Positions 23,326-32,974 of a DNA stretch of 64,000 bases are shown here, one piece after another; the first letter of the stretch is position 1, and each line of letters begins with the position of its first letter. The notes under the pieces are model-generated. The model made no database searches. It saw only the letters and a program-made list of their open reading frames with translations, and had not been told where the DNA came from. Where the stretch lies: NCBI GenBank assembly GCA_016271365.2, contig JADMNL010000022.1:221068501-221132500 (forward strand), given 5' to 3'. The stretch comes from Neoceratodus forsteri (Eukaryota; Chordata; Ceratodontiformes; Ceratodontidae). Both the position numbers and the translations under genes were made by a program.

Positions 23326-24189
23326 TTTTATAATTGCTAGTCAGCAATTTTTTGTCACACTTAATTCACTGTTGCTGTGTCTGACACACACACACACACT
23401 CGCACAATCTTTCTTTGTATCTTTTTTTGTACAGCTGATTTTTCATTTTCTTTTATATTTCATTTGATTTTTCCTTTTATTTGAGTTGTACATTTAGATC
23501 GTGATCACACTTACCTCAGTGAGTGAGGTCAGAACCATTCTCATTGGCAGTTGTCCGCTGCAGTTTCCGAACGGCAGGATCAATCAGATAGATTTTTTTT
23601 TGTTTGTATATATTGGACATGCCAGTATTGTTTAAAAGAAAAACAATTGACAAGGACTCCTGGTCTGATGGCTCCTTGCTCGGTGAGATGAGGAGCCGCC
23701 ATGTTAATTAAAGTGTTTAACCTGCCCAGGAGGTGATGAACAGACAATCAGAGTGTGGCTATTTTTGTGTGACTTTGTATGTGCTTACCATTATAACCTG
23801 CAAATTATAATTTAGTCAGCCTATGGAAAAAAATTGCTGACCAGTAATTATAAGAATATAACAAATATAGCAGTGGGTGAGAGAGGTAGTATTCAAACTT
23901 GTCTCTCTGCAATGGCTCCACTGCAGGAACAGGCTTCTCCATTTTTATGTTGCTTGCATGCATGTGCAAGAAACAGTGCCATAATCCGAGTTTTCGGAGG
24001 TGTGTCAGCCCGTCTTCCAATGCAGTCAGTGTGTTTGCAGGCATGGCTCCAGTTCCCCAATCACTGTTGCAACTGTCTATGACAAGCTGAAAATGCAGTG
24101 GCATACAGTTGAAAGGGAGAGCTCCGCTTGAGTGAGCAGAGCTCTCCCCCACACACACACACACGCACGCAAACTGTGTGCTCATGCGC
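23326..24189. other. Unassigned sequence with short (CA)n tracts
   Basis: (CA)n at 23,383-23,399 and 24,149-24,164. Overlapping short frames on both strands (23,805-24,203 among them) show no domains. It may be the interior of the element bounded by the inverted ATAATT.CT..TCAGCAA words at 23,326 and 23,830. Confidence 0.35.
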
Positions 24190-24800
24190 CTTTCCCCCCA
24201 CACTGTATGGCTGACCCGGTGCCCAATCCCCTGTCAGCTCCATGCCCACCCAAAGCATCCAGGTGCCATGCTGGGAGCCCACCCCAGCATGGCAAAATGA
24301 TGTTACGGCTGAAGGGGGTGCCCAATCCCCCGTCAGGTCCAGTGTGTCTCCCCCCATGCTGTCACCCCCTTCACCTCATACTTACCTTCGGACCTCTGCG
24401 TGATGATCTTTGGTGGACTGGGAATATGTCTGCAGTCTTCAAAGCCGACCGCGAACTGAGGAAATGCCGGTAAGCTGTATAATGGAATATATAGGGTTTT
24501 TTCAACTTTATTGCGTATCTCAGGCATTTTTTGGAATTTTTGCACCAAATTTTCAACATGCGGTTTTTGGGACCCCTTCTCATGAATGATGTCACTGTCA
24601 TGGTGTTACTCAGGTCCAAAGGGTGATTTTGCAGCCATTGCGTGAAATCACCTTTCTGGAATGATTAACGAAACGACACTGCCAGTGCTTATAAGATGGG
24701 CTCTCAAAAAGCCTATTTTGAAAATTTAGAGGAAAAATTCCAAAAATGACTGTTTTATGAGCGTGCATTGAGCAGTTCCTACGCACACTCGTAAGTTCAC
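24190..24800. repeat. Palindromic satellite module, inverted copy of 8.7-9.67 kb
   Basis: Reading left to right: 24,190-24,300 is the complement of 9404-9665, 24,370-24,480 is the complement of 9160-9260, and 24,530-24,740 holds one forward arm (TTTTCAACATGCGGTTTTTGGGAC) and one reverse arm of the ~297-bp unit. The block order is exactly the mirror image of the first copy, so this is the same element in the opposite orientation with fewer internal units. Confidence 0.7.
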
Positions 24801-24904
24801 GAATTTTCAATATTTGCACTCCAATGACTTCCAAATTCCTAAACAGCACATAGAAGCAAGCAACATTCTGCATTGACAAATGCTTGTTCATTTATATAGG
24901 TACT

Positions 24905-25345
24905 GGGGACTTCCTATGCTTACAACCTAGCCACCTTTGGAGCTGGATAATTGAAATTTGATATGCATACTGTCTTAGAAGAGCCTTAGAAACTACTAAA
25001 TCAAGAGGTCATTGATTATATAAATTGTAGGTTACAAGAGTTCAGAATTTCAGAATGTAACTATTTGTAAAATTTAAACTTTTCAAAATATATGGATGTT
25101 TATTGCTCCATCGCTATTGCAGGCATACACTCAAAATTTGGCATGCATACACAATGTAAATACAGTATGTGCTGAGATCTAATTAAGCTGGATAAATCTG
25201 ATTTAGTAGGCTAAAATGTGTTGTGGAAACCTTAGAAATTATTAATTGGCAACATTTGTTCAAAAATTCATGGACTCATAATAAGTAATGCCACTAGAAT
25301 TCCATTGGGATTTAATTGTCACAAAACACTTATCACCACTGAATC
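24905..25345. repeat. Dispersed repeat C, copy 2 (uninterrupted)
   Basis: Collinear with 13,270-14,045 after removal of its CR1 insertion; both end with CACTTATCACCACTGAATC. Non-coding. It sits directly after the satellite module here but not in copy 1, so the two repeats are independent. Confidence 0.75.
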
Positions 25346-25894
25346 TCCTTCCCTGCACTAGCGTCATGGCCTTGCAATGCCCCCTCCAGCACTCCTGTGA
25401 CAGTGATGCCCAGCATCATTCTCCATCGTGACTTTAGATAGCCAGATACTTCTGTCACAATAGCTTAAGTCAAAACTGCCAATGCTTAGTGTCACTTGTT
25501 GGCACTGTTTTCAAATGGCAAAAATATGCATTGTTATCCATGTGGTTGTTAAAGAGTCAGCAGGTAGCATTGTACAGAAACAATTCCGCAAGTCATTTAG
25601 TCACCGAACTCTAGCTGGCATGTTGCAAGAAAACAGGTTAGTGCATGGTGATGCACATTACTATTCTTCATTATTCATCACTCAAGATAGTGACTTGCCA
25701 CTTGGCACCACTATTCTTTTACTACGAATGCTACCTTGTTGCCAATTTTTTCTGCCTTTACCTTCCTCTACAATGGCAGCTCAAGTGTAGGGCTAGGCAC
25801 AATGTATCCATATGGTTTTAAGTAAAGTATCACAAAATTCAAGTTTCACAAAAAACTCATGAAATTCACCTTTGATTACTGATGTTAATTTGGA
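25346..25894. other. Unassigned sequence
   Basis: The frame at 25,482-25,790 (+, about 100 codons) has no recognisable motif and no supporting context. It is treated as chance. Confidence 0.35.
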
Positions 25895-26645
25895 ATCTTT
25901 GTTTATTTATTTATTTGAATATTTGAAAACAACCTTTGTGCATGAGCTCTTTTACAAAGGTTCCACATCAGGAGACACAATACATTGTACACAAATAACA
26001 TCAGAAACACATAAATTAAATTACAACAGGCAGTACAGTTGTAGGGATAAACAGTTTAGGTACAGTATAACACAAGGTTCAGCTAAAGTGAGCAGTGAAA
26101 TACTGCTGTAGCGTGAGGATGCGAGCAGAGTACCAGCCATGTTTCAGGATGGCAGCATATCAAAGTGGGGGGGAGTGATAGGTGAGACTGAGCCTGAAGT
26201 ATCAAGGCCTTGTCTTCAGAGTAGAAAAGGTGAGTGGGCAGAAAAGGGCTGTTGGGCAGGGGTGGGGGCCATCTACAGTACCTGTGAGGGTGGTCAGGCT
26301 GTCAAGAGAGCCAGATGGGGGCTTGTTTTGGAGGGTAGGTGTAGACCTGGAGGTAGGGGAGTAGAGACGGCTTGGGGAACACATGGATGAAACAGGAGCT
26401 GTGTGGGGAGGGGGAGGGTATGGAAGGAGTGGTGCTTGTGGGGAGTGAGTAGAGAAAAAGGTGAAGAAACATCAGGAGCTCAGCCTGCAAGTGCAAGTAC
26501 AACTGAAGGCAAGGTACTGCTTCAGCTCAGAGTTGAAGGTGCAGAGATTTGGGGTGTTATGTGTCAGCAGTGGTATCTCATTGAGCCAGAGTGGAGCTCT
26601 GCAGGAGAAGGAGCACTGCTCCAGTGCAATTCTGTGGAAAGGAAC
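25895..26645 (-). mobile_element. L2-like LINE 3' end
   Basis: The right end encodes, on the minus strand, CSFSCRAPLWLNEIPLLTHN then CTFNSELKQYL. This resembles the L2 C-terminus F....P.LWN.LP......SL..FKS.LKT.L. Downstream lies a GC-rich 3' UTR and then TTTATTTATTTATTTG at 25,896 on the plus strand, the same kind of terminal simple repeat as at 48,318. It abuts the CR1 at about 26,650, so one truncated the other or they inserted side by side. Confidence 0.6.
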
Positions 26646-27276
26646 TGAGAGTACACCGTGCACATCTGCCATCTTCCTCAGCACCCTGGGGTGGATGCCA
26701 TCAGGACCTGGTGCCTTATCCACCCTTAACACCCTCAGCCCCTCAAGCACTCTACTCCCCATGATCATCTTGTCTGTCATCTTCTTCCCTCTTCCCCCCA
26801 GTCTATAGTGGTAGTGGTCCATCCATCTCCTTAGTGAAAACAGAGCAGAAGTAATCATTCAGTATTTCTGCTTGTGCCTCTCCTTTTTCCAATCCCATTC
26901 CCTGCCCACTTTATCCTAACTACGTGTTCTTTGCACTTCCTGTTTTCCCTGACATATCTAAAAAAGTCCATCTCCCCTTCCTTTATGCCTGCTCCAACCT
27001 TAGTTCCATGGAGGCCTTGGCTATTTTCACCCACCTGGTCATCTCCTTGGACCAACTCCTGTAAGCCTCCTTGTCCTCTTCTTGCCCTGTTCTCCTGTAC
27101 TTCCAATATGCAGCCATCTTCTCCCTCACCCTCTACAGTACTTCACTGTTCAGCCCACATGGTTTTCTGGCCCTGCCCTTCTTGCTCCTATTCCTTGTGC
27201 AGGTTACTGTAGCCTCTGCTAGTCCAGTTTTAATAACTTCCCACTTTTGCTCTGCATCCATCTCCGGCCTTATATC

Positions 27277-28097
27277 CTAGAGACTCCCTTGCAGAATTTC
27301 TTTCATTCTCCCAAAGTCCACCCTTCTGAAGTCCACCACCTTAGTGCCTGTGCCTCCAGTCTCCCTCTTCAACATGAGTACGAACCACACTGTTTGGTGG
27401 TTGCTACCAGCTAGCGGGTCCTCAACTCTCACCTCTTTCACTGCCTCCTTGTTTGCCCATACCAGGTCCAGTGCCTTGTAGGCCCTCTTATCATCTGTGT
27501 CAAGAGTCCATCCTGGATCACATCCTGCTTTCTGGTGCTGTTGGTGGCAGGGGTGCTCCAATCACTCCCTGGTAGGTTGAAATCCTCCACTAACACCTCG
27601 CTCCCCTTCCTATAAACCCTCCTTATCTGCTCTGCCAAGTCCCCATCCAGTTCCCCTGTTTGGACTGGTGTACACCACTCCCAGCCTCAGCTTTCTACCC
27701 TTGGAGTCCAGACGCTGCAACCAACATGCCTCAGTCCTCCCTTCCTCCCCTTGTCCCTCCTACACGTGATCCATTCTCTCACATAGAGTGCTACCCCACC
27801 CCCTCTTCCAACTCCTCAGTCCTTCCTGTAAATACTATACCCTGGGATTGCCAGATCCCAGTCATGTTGCTCGGTGGCCCAAGTCTCTGTTACTGTGGCC
27901 ACATCCACCTTCCACTCTGACAGAAGTGTTTGAAGTTCCGCAATTTTGTTACCCAGGCTTCTTGCATTTAGGGAGTTCACCTTCCACTTGTACCCCTCCT
28001 TCCTCTCTCCACTCTTCTCATTGGACTGCTCCCTTCCTCTCAGTAATTCACATCCTTTATCTGCCCTATTATTGCAGGGTGGTGGTGTATTCTGCAC
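27277..28097 (-). pseudogene. CR1 ORF2 endonuclease domain with lost catalytic residues
   Basis: The start is canonical: NARSLGNKIAELQTLL, then VDVATVTETWATEQHDW with the catalytic Glu. The GDFN block reads EDFNLPGSDW (Gly to Glu). The SDH block reads GSNHQTVWF (Asp to Asn), which would remove the metal/base residue. Two frameshifts separate the blocks. The domain is recognisable over its full ~220 residues but cannot be active. Confidence 0.85.
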
Positions 28098-28389
28098 TCT
28101 CCCTGGCTACCCTGCATGCCCCTTTCCTGTGTTTCCTCTTCTCTGTCTTTACTCATAACTAGTGGGAGTGAGCTCCCCCAGCTCCCCTCTCCAGACCCTT
28201 TTACTGTCATCAGTCCTCATGCCATCCCCCTTCTAGTATAAATCCACCTTAGTTGCCACATACTCCTTTATTCCCCCCTTTAGTATACCCCTCCCCGCTC
28301 AAGTGTACCCTGTCTCCTGCATATAAGTCACTATTACTCCAGATCCTATCCTAGTTTGTCATTAAACCATAATTCTTGGTGTAGCACCA

Positions 28390-28900
28390 GTCCCTCAGCC
28401 ACTCATTGAACTCCTCTATCCTTCCCTTCCTCCTTGTGCTCCACAGGGTACCAGGAGTACCTCCGAGAGTGCCACAGACCCCCAACCTCCTCACACTGCC
28501 TTCCCAACACCTTGAACCTCCCTTTTACCACTTCTACAGTCTCCTGCACCAAGTCATTTGTACCCACGTGCAACAGTTTCTTCCTCCCTCTCAAAGTGCA
28601 CTTAAGCAGTGCCTGCTCTGCCCATCCCATGGTCAACCTGGGAATTGCTTCAACCCAAATCCGACTGTTCCTTCCCCCCTTCCTCCCTATCTGACTCCTT
28701 TTAGTATAGAATCCCCCAGCACAAGCACCTTCCTGTTCCTGTCCCTTCCCCCTCCCTTCCCTTTTACCCTTTCCTCCCCTCCAGAGTTCCTACTGCCGTT
28801 CCCCTTACACTCTCCTGCTGCATCCTCTGTGTCTTTTGCAACTACTCCTCCTGTTTCACCCCACTTCCTGTCTCTGTCCTGCTCCTCCACCCCTCCCAAT
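28390..28900 (-). pseudogene. CR1 ORF1 esterase (SGNH) domain, broken
   Basis: KVLVLGDSILKGVR (about 28,730-28,690) is SGNH block I with the nucleophile Ser in GDS. LLHVGTNDLVQETVE (about 28,580-28,540) is the GxND block. A frameshift lies between them, and the C-terminal DxxH block is not clear. CR1 ORF1 proteins in several vertebrates carry such an esterase after an N-terminal zinc finger or coiled coil. Plus-strand proline/serine-rich frames here (28,406-29,050) are shadows. Confidence 0.7.
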
Positions 28901-29800
28901 CACCTTACTATCCTGACTTCTGTCTATTGGGCTTTTCCTATAAATCCCCCTCCAATCTCTCGGCTCATCGACCCCTCCCCTACCCCCTCTGCTGCCGACA
29001 CTGAAAGCCTATTTCCTGCATCCCCTATCTCATCATTCTCACTGCCCTGAGTCTTCTCCCCCTGGTTACCTTCACCTCTTTCCCAATTACCCCCCTTCAA
29101 CCCTGCCATCCATGCTTTTTCCTGCCCCTTCCCTTTGTCAGCCCTCTCCTCCCCAACATATCCTCCCCCCTTATCATGTTCTTCCTCCCCATCACTCCTT
29201 AACAGCAGAGACTCAAATCTATTACTAGTCAGTAAACCACCTCTCTTGCTTTCCCCTGTTGGTTCTCCCCTTCAACTTGCTCCTCTTTGAGCCTCTCCCA
29301 GTCCTCCTCTACCTGCTACCAACTGCGAACCCCTATGGTACTCCTCACGCCGTCCTCCCCCCATGGGGCACCCCTTTTCCACCTGCCCTCTTTCCCTTCC
29401 CCTCTCTGTTCTCCTTTTTCTCTGGTACTGGGGTCAGTTGCAGGCTGTATTTGTTCTGTCCCCATCCGTCCCCCTGCCAGGGTGACTTTCTTCCCTGCTT
29501 GCCCTGCCTCCTAGGCTCTTTCCTAACCTCCATAGCTCCTCCCTTAAACTATCCAGCTGTATGTAGACCATACAACCCCCCATCCTCCATGCCTAGTTTA
29601 GGATAATGGCAGACCCACACCACATACACCCCACCACCCTTCCAAAAATACCAGCCTTAGTGACTTGGCACCCCTGCCCCATTCTAGCCTCCATCCTTGG
29701 TTTCTGGCCCTTGCCTGCTGCTTTGTACCCAGCACCAATTAAGTACTCCCCTTACTCAATTCTTGTTCCCCTCACAAATTGACACACTACTGCCCTCATC

Positions 29801-30550
29801 TGAATGGGGTAGTTCAGTTTCAAATCACATTCAGTTAGGCACTGTGTTATTTTTCTGTAGCATTCTTAAGTAGAGTATTCAAGGTTTAAAATTCACACTT
29901 TTTCAACCCTTGGCTGCTTCCACTCCACCAAGATTCAAATCCCATTTAGTTATGCACTGTAGTATTATTCTATATATTTCAGAGGTATAACTTAGCACTT
30001 TTTATACACCCCAGAGTTACCCCTATAATGTATTATTATTCTACAGTACCCATAAAATGTGAATTAAAACTGCTTCACCCTATAATGCCTAGGATATCAC
30101 AGATCCAACTTATGCCCACTGGGTTTGCATTTCTAGTTGGAGGACAACCCAGTTCCCCCACAACTTGCTATGAAGCTCTCTGGGTAGTCTATGCCCCCCC
30201 CCTTGATTGGTCACCCTCCTGAGGAACTCCTCCACTTGTCAGCCCATATAGCTTTTAATAAAGGAGGTGGTGCAGGGTGGGTGGGCGAGAGAAAATTCCT
30301 CCAGTGCTTGGCAGCCCCCAATGTGAACTAGGGTCCTGCTCCAATGCAAGTCAGAAGCCAATGGGTCCCAGTTCACTACACAGTCCCAAAAATCCCTCTG
30401 TCTGATGTAGGGAGGAGAGGGGTCCCAGTGGAGGCCCAGTCCAGCTCCCTTCTCCCCCCAAGTTCATAAACATTCTACTGGTGCTCCGACGACTGTCACA
30501 ATTTAAACTGCTCACTGAAGTTTAAAATTGGCGCCTTTTTTTCAAACAAG
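29801..30550. other. Unassigned, possibly 5' leader of the neighbouring CR1
   Basis: C- and T-rich on the plus strand, without open coding. It lies exactly where the 5' UTR of the minus-strand CR1 would be and ends where the next LINE fragment begins. Confidence 0.3.
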
Positions 30551-30554
30551 CAGC

Positions 30555-31670
30555 TCCTACAATCCAAGCTTGGTGTGCACAGTCTTGACCACCTGATCTA
30601 TGTGTTGCCCAAAGGTAAGGGTGTTGTCTATGGTAACACCCAGCTATTTGAAAGAGTGACCCTGCTCCAGCAGTGCATTTACATTGTTGCTGATGGAGAT
30701 GGTGAGGAACCTCTTCTTGAGTCAGGGGCTGGATAGGAGCATGGCCTTAGTTTATTTATAATTGAGCAGGAGTTTGTTGGTATAGAATCATTCCTCAAGT
30801 TGATGGAAGGAAGGCTGTAGCTCATTCTGTGGGGGGGGTCAATGTGAGAGTTGCTGCAAACAATGACTGCATCAATGGCATATGGTATGATTCTGCTGTC
30901 ACAGGCCTTCAGAAGGTCATTCAGAAAAAGGCTAAAAAGGAAAGGTCCTAGGATGAACCCTTGGGGATGGCCAAGGGCACCTTTCTGGGTTTTGACACAG
31001 CTTGGCTGACTCTGACTTTCTGTGACCATGATGACAGGTAGTCTTGGAACCAGAGAACAGCATTTGAGGCAACTTCCAGCTTTTGAAGTTGACTCAGGAG
31101 AAGAGGATGATTGACTGTATCAAAGGCCTTCATCAAATCTATGAATAAGGACTTAACCAGCTTGCCTTTGTCCAAGGCCTTATGCACAAAGTCAGTGTAT
31201 TCCACCTGTGCAGTAGCTATACTGTGATCCTTTTCCAAAGCTATGCTGTTGGGGGCATTGCAATTGATATTTATGGAGGCAGTCCATGAGTTGATCTGCT
31301 ACTATCCTTTCCAGGGTGTTGGATGGGGGGAAAGGATCAAGATGGGTTGGCAGTGCAAGATCGGTCACAATTCTTGAAGATAGGGGTCAACAGTGCTTGT
31401 TTCCAAATTGCAGGAAATTTTGTGATGCCAAGAGATTTATTGAATAACTTGAATATGGGGACTATGATTTCATCCAGGGTTAGGGCTACCAGTTTTATGT
31501 CTACGCCATCACTCCCAAGTCTGGTTTTACCCAGGACCTTATTTATGTAGGACATTGTCTCCTTGACAGTTACCCTCTTGAAATAGAAATTTGGGTATGT
31601 ACTCTGGCTGTTTATAACTTGGCCAGCCTTTGAGCAAGAGACTGGAGAGTTGATACACACAGCATCTGTT
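30555..31670 (-). mobile_element. Non-LTR reverse transcriptase fragment, CR1/L2/Rex group
   Basis: Minus-strand RT blocks in order: VKETMSYINKVL then GSDGVDIKLV (31,560-31,490); IWKQALLTPIFKN (about 31,390); KLVKSLFIDLMKAFDTVNH (motif A, 31,160-31,105), WFQDYLSSWSQKVRVSQ; PKGFILGPFLFSLFLNDL-like motif B (30,980-30,920); YAIDAVIVCS, where the YADD second position has become Ile; and after a frame change a LGVTID.TLTFGQHIDQVVKT block at about 30,640-30,570. The C-terminus and 3' UTR are missing. The family differs from the CR1 copies (LFSLFLNDL, DLMKAFDTV) and may match the endonuclease fragment at 59 kb. Confidence 0.8.
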
Positions 31671-32393
31671 TTTCCATGTTCATTATCTCTCAGTTGGCAG
31701 CTCTCTCAGAGATATACCCCGTTCACATGGATATATCCTCATCAGGCTGTACCTGGCTGTTATTTAGAGGGCTACTAAGTTTTTCTCCCACATATTTTTT
31801 CCATCCCAACCCCTTTCATGGCAGCAGTGCCTCTGTCAGCCTCGAACAACCACAGCTTCCCCTGCAGCATCCAACTTGTACCCTGGCACCCTGAGCATTA
31901 GTTCATACATAGTTTAAATTTGGCCACAAGGCCTTCATACACCATTCTAGCCTAACTGCACCCAATTCATGCTGCCAGTTCAGGGCCACCATTCAAATGC
32001 CATGCTTCACTGAGTGCTGTGCAGTCAATATCCTTTTGAACCATATTATAAGTTGAATTGCTTTTTACCTAATTTACTGTCTGCATTTAACTATTTCTTC
32101 AAAGAGCTACAGCCTACATAGTGCCTAATAAAACATGTTTGAAATGGACAGCAAGGTCCAAGGGCTCAGAGCAGCAATGCAGCAGAGCAGGGCTGGTGTA
32201 CGTTGAAAGGGCAGGCAGCCCCAGTGATGTGAACAGCAGAATCAAAAGCCAGACTGCACTTGTAGGTATGAATACAGGCCACAGCCACAAGTGCTGCTGA
32301 AGACACAAGGCCGGATTTTCAAAGGGAGATGTAGGACTTACATCTGTTATCTAGAGTCTAGCTTCAGATCTATCAGATTCTTTATGTCTGTAG
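31671..32393. other. Unassigned sequence
   Basis: No coding or repeat signature recognised. The word GGCCGGATTTTCAAAGG at about 32,311 looks like the kind of terminus seen in vertebrate repeats, but no element could be delimited. Confidence 0.3.
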
Positions 32394-32437
32394 TGTTAGC
32401 CAAAGAACAGACACAAGCAGTAAGTAATAATGAAAAG

Positions 32438-32443
32438 TTTATT
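32438..32443 (-). terminator. LTR polyadenylation signal
   Basis: AATAAA on the minus strand, ~107 bp downstream of the putative TATA box and ~45 bp before the inferred LTR end. The spacing fits the R region of an LTR. Confidence 0.5.
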
Positions 32444-32549
32444 ACAATACTCATGCCAAACATGTGACAGAGAAAATCACAAGGAAGTCAGTTTCTCGCC
32501 AGTTCTCGAGGAAGGTATAACTCTCCATGAGGAACAGGCTTACAGACGG

Positions 32550-32556
32550 TTATATA
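32550..32556 (-). promoter_or_regulatory. LTR TATA box
   Basis: TATATAA on the minus strand in the context ACTATATAACCG. It is the only good TATA match in the putative U3. Confidence 0.5.
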
Positions 32557-32974
32557 GTAGTGATAACAACATAATTACAGATATGATAAACATACAATAT
32601 TGGATAAGGCATGACAATTAGGCATCTTCATTGGGCAGTTACTTAGGAAACAGAATTACTAATGAGTAAGAAGTTAGAACAAAGAAATTACTCTGTCATC
32701 AACAAATCACAGACAAAGAGAATGCTGAGTAACCAGAAATACATGTGGTGTGATACCTAAGTATAAGACACAAACTACATATTATTATATGAGAATATAA
32801 GAATGTATAACAATCACTGATGATCTGAAAAGACCCTCATATACAAACATATGAAGAAGCCAGCAGAAGAAGGTGATTTGGTCTATCAAGTCTCCTCATG
32901 TTGCAGGGTCCACAGCTTGAGTTAATGTCCCTGCCCTCCTTCCCCACTTCTTCAATCCTCCCTATCCATGATCC

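Larger units (their letters stand above)
26650..29800 (-). mobile_element. CR1 LINE, long copy lacking the RT core and 3' end
   Basis: From right to left on the minus strand: ORF1 with charged, glycine-rich N-terminal sequence (29,600-28,900), an SGNH esterase (LVLGDSILKG at about 28,720, HVGTNDL at about 28,560), ORF2 endonuclease (28,097-27,280), linker (27,100-26,855) and the start of the RT (KAPGPDGIHPRVLRKM at about 26,720). Everything after that RT block is missing and replaced by an L2-like tail. GC-rich sequence from 29,800 to about 30,540 could be its 5' leader, but I cannot prove it. Confidence 0.85.
32394..32812 (-). mobile_element. Probable solo LTR (about 420 bp)
   Basis: On the minus strand the segment begins TGTTATACATTC and ends TTTGGCTAACA, giving inverted termini TGTTA...TAACA. 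A TATA box (TATATAA) lies ~260 bp from the 5' end, and a polyadenylation signal AATAAA ~107 bp after it, with a TG/T-rich stretch downstream. This is the order U3-R-U5. No primer-binding site, coding region or second LTR is adjacent, so it would be a solo LTR left by recombination. I could not see a clean 4-6-bp target duplication, so the exact ends and the class (ERV or other LTR element) are open. Confidence 0.6.

Noticed and set aside
28406..29050. 214-codon Pro/Ser/Leu-rich plus-strand frame
   Set aside because: It lies antisense to a CR1 ORF1 whose minus-strand frames carry the SGNH blocks. The composition reflects C/T-rich antisense sequence.
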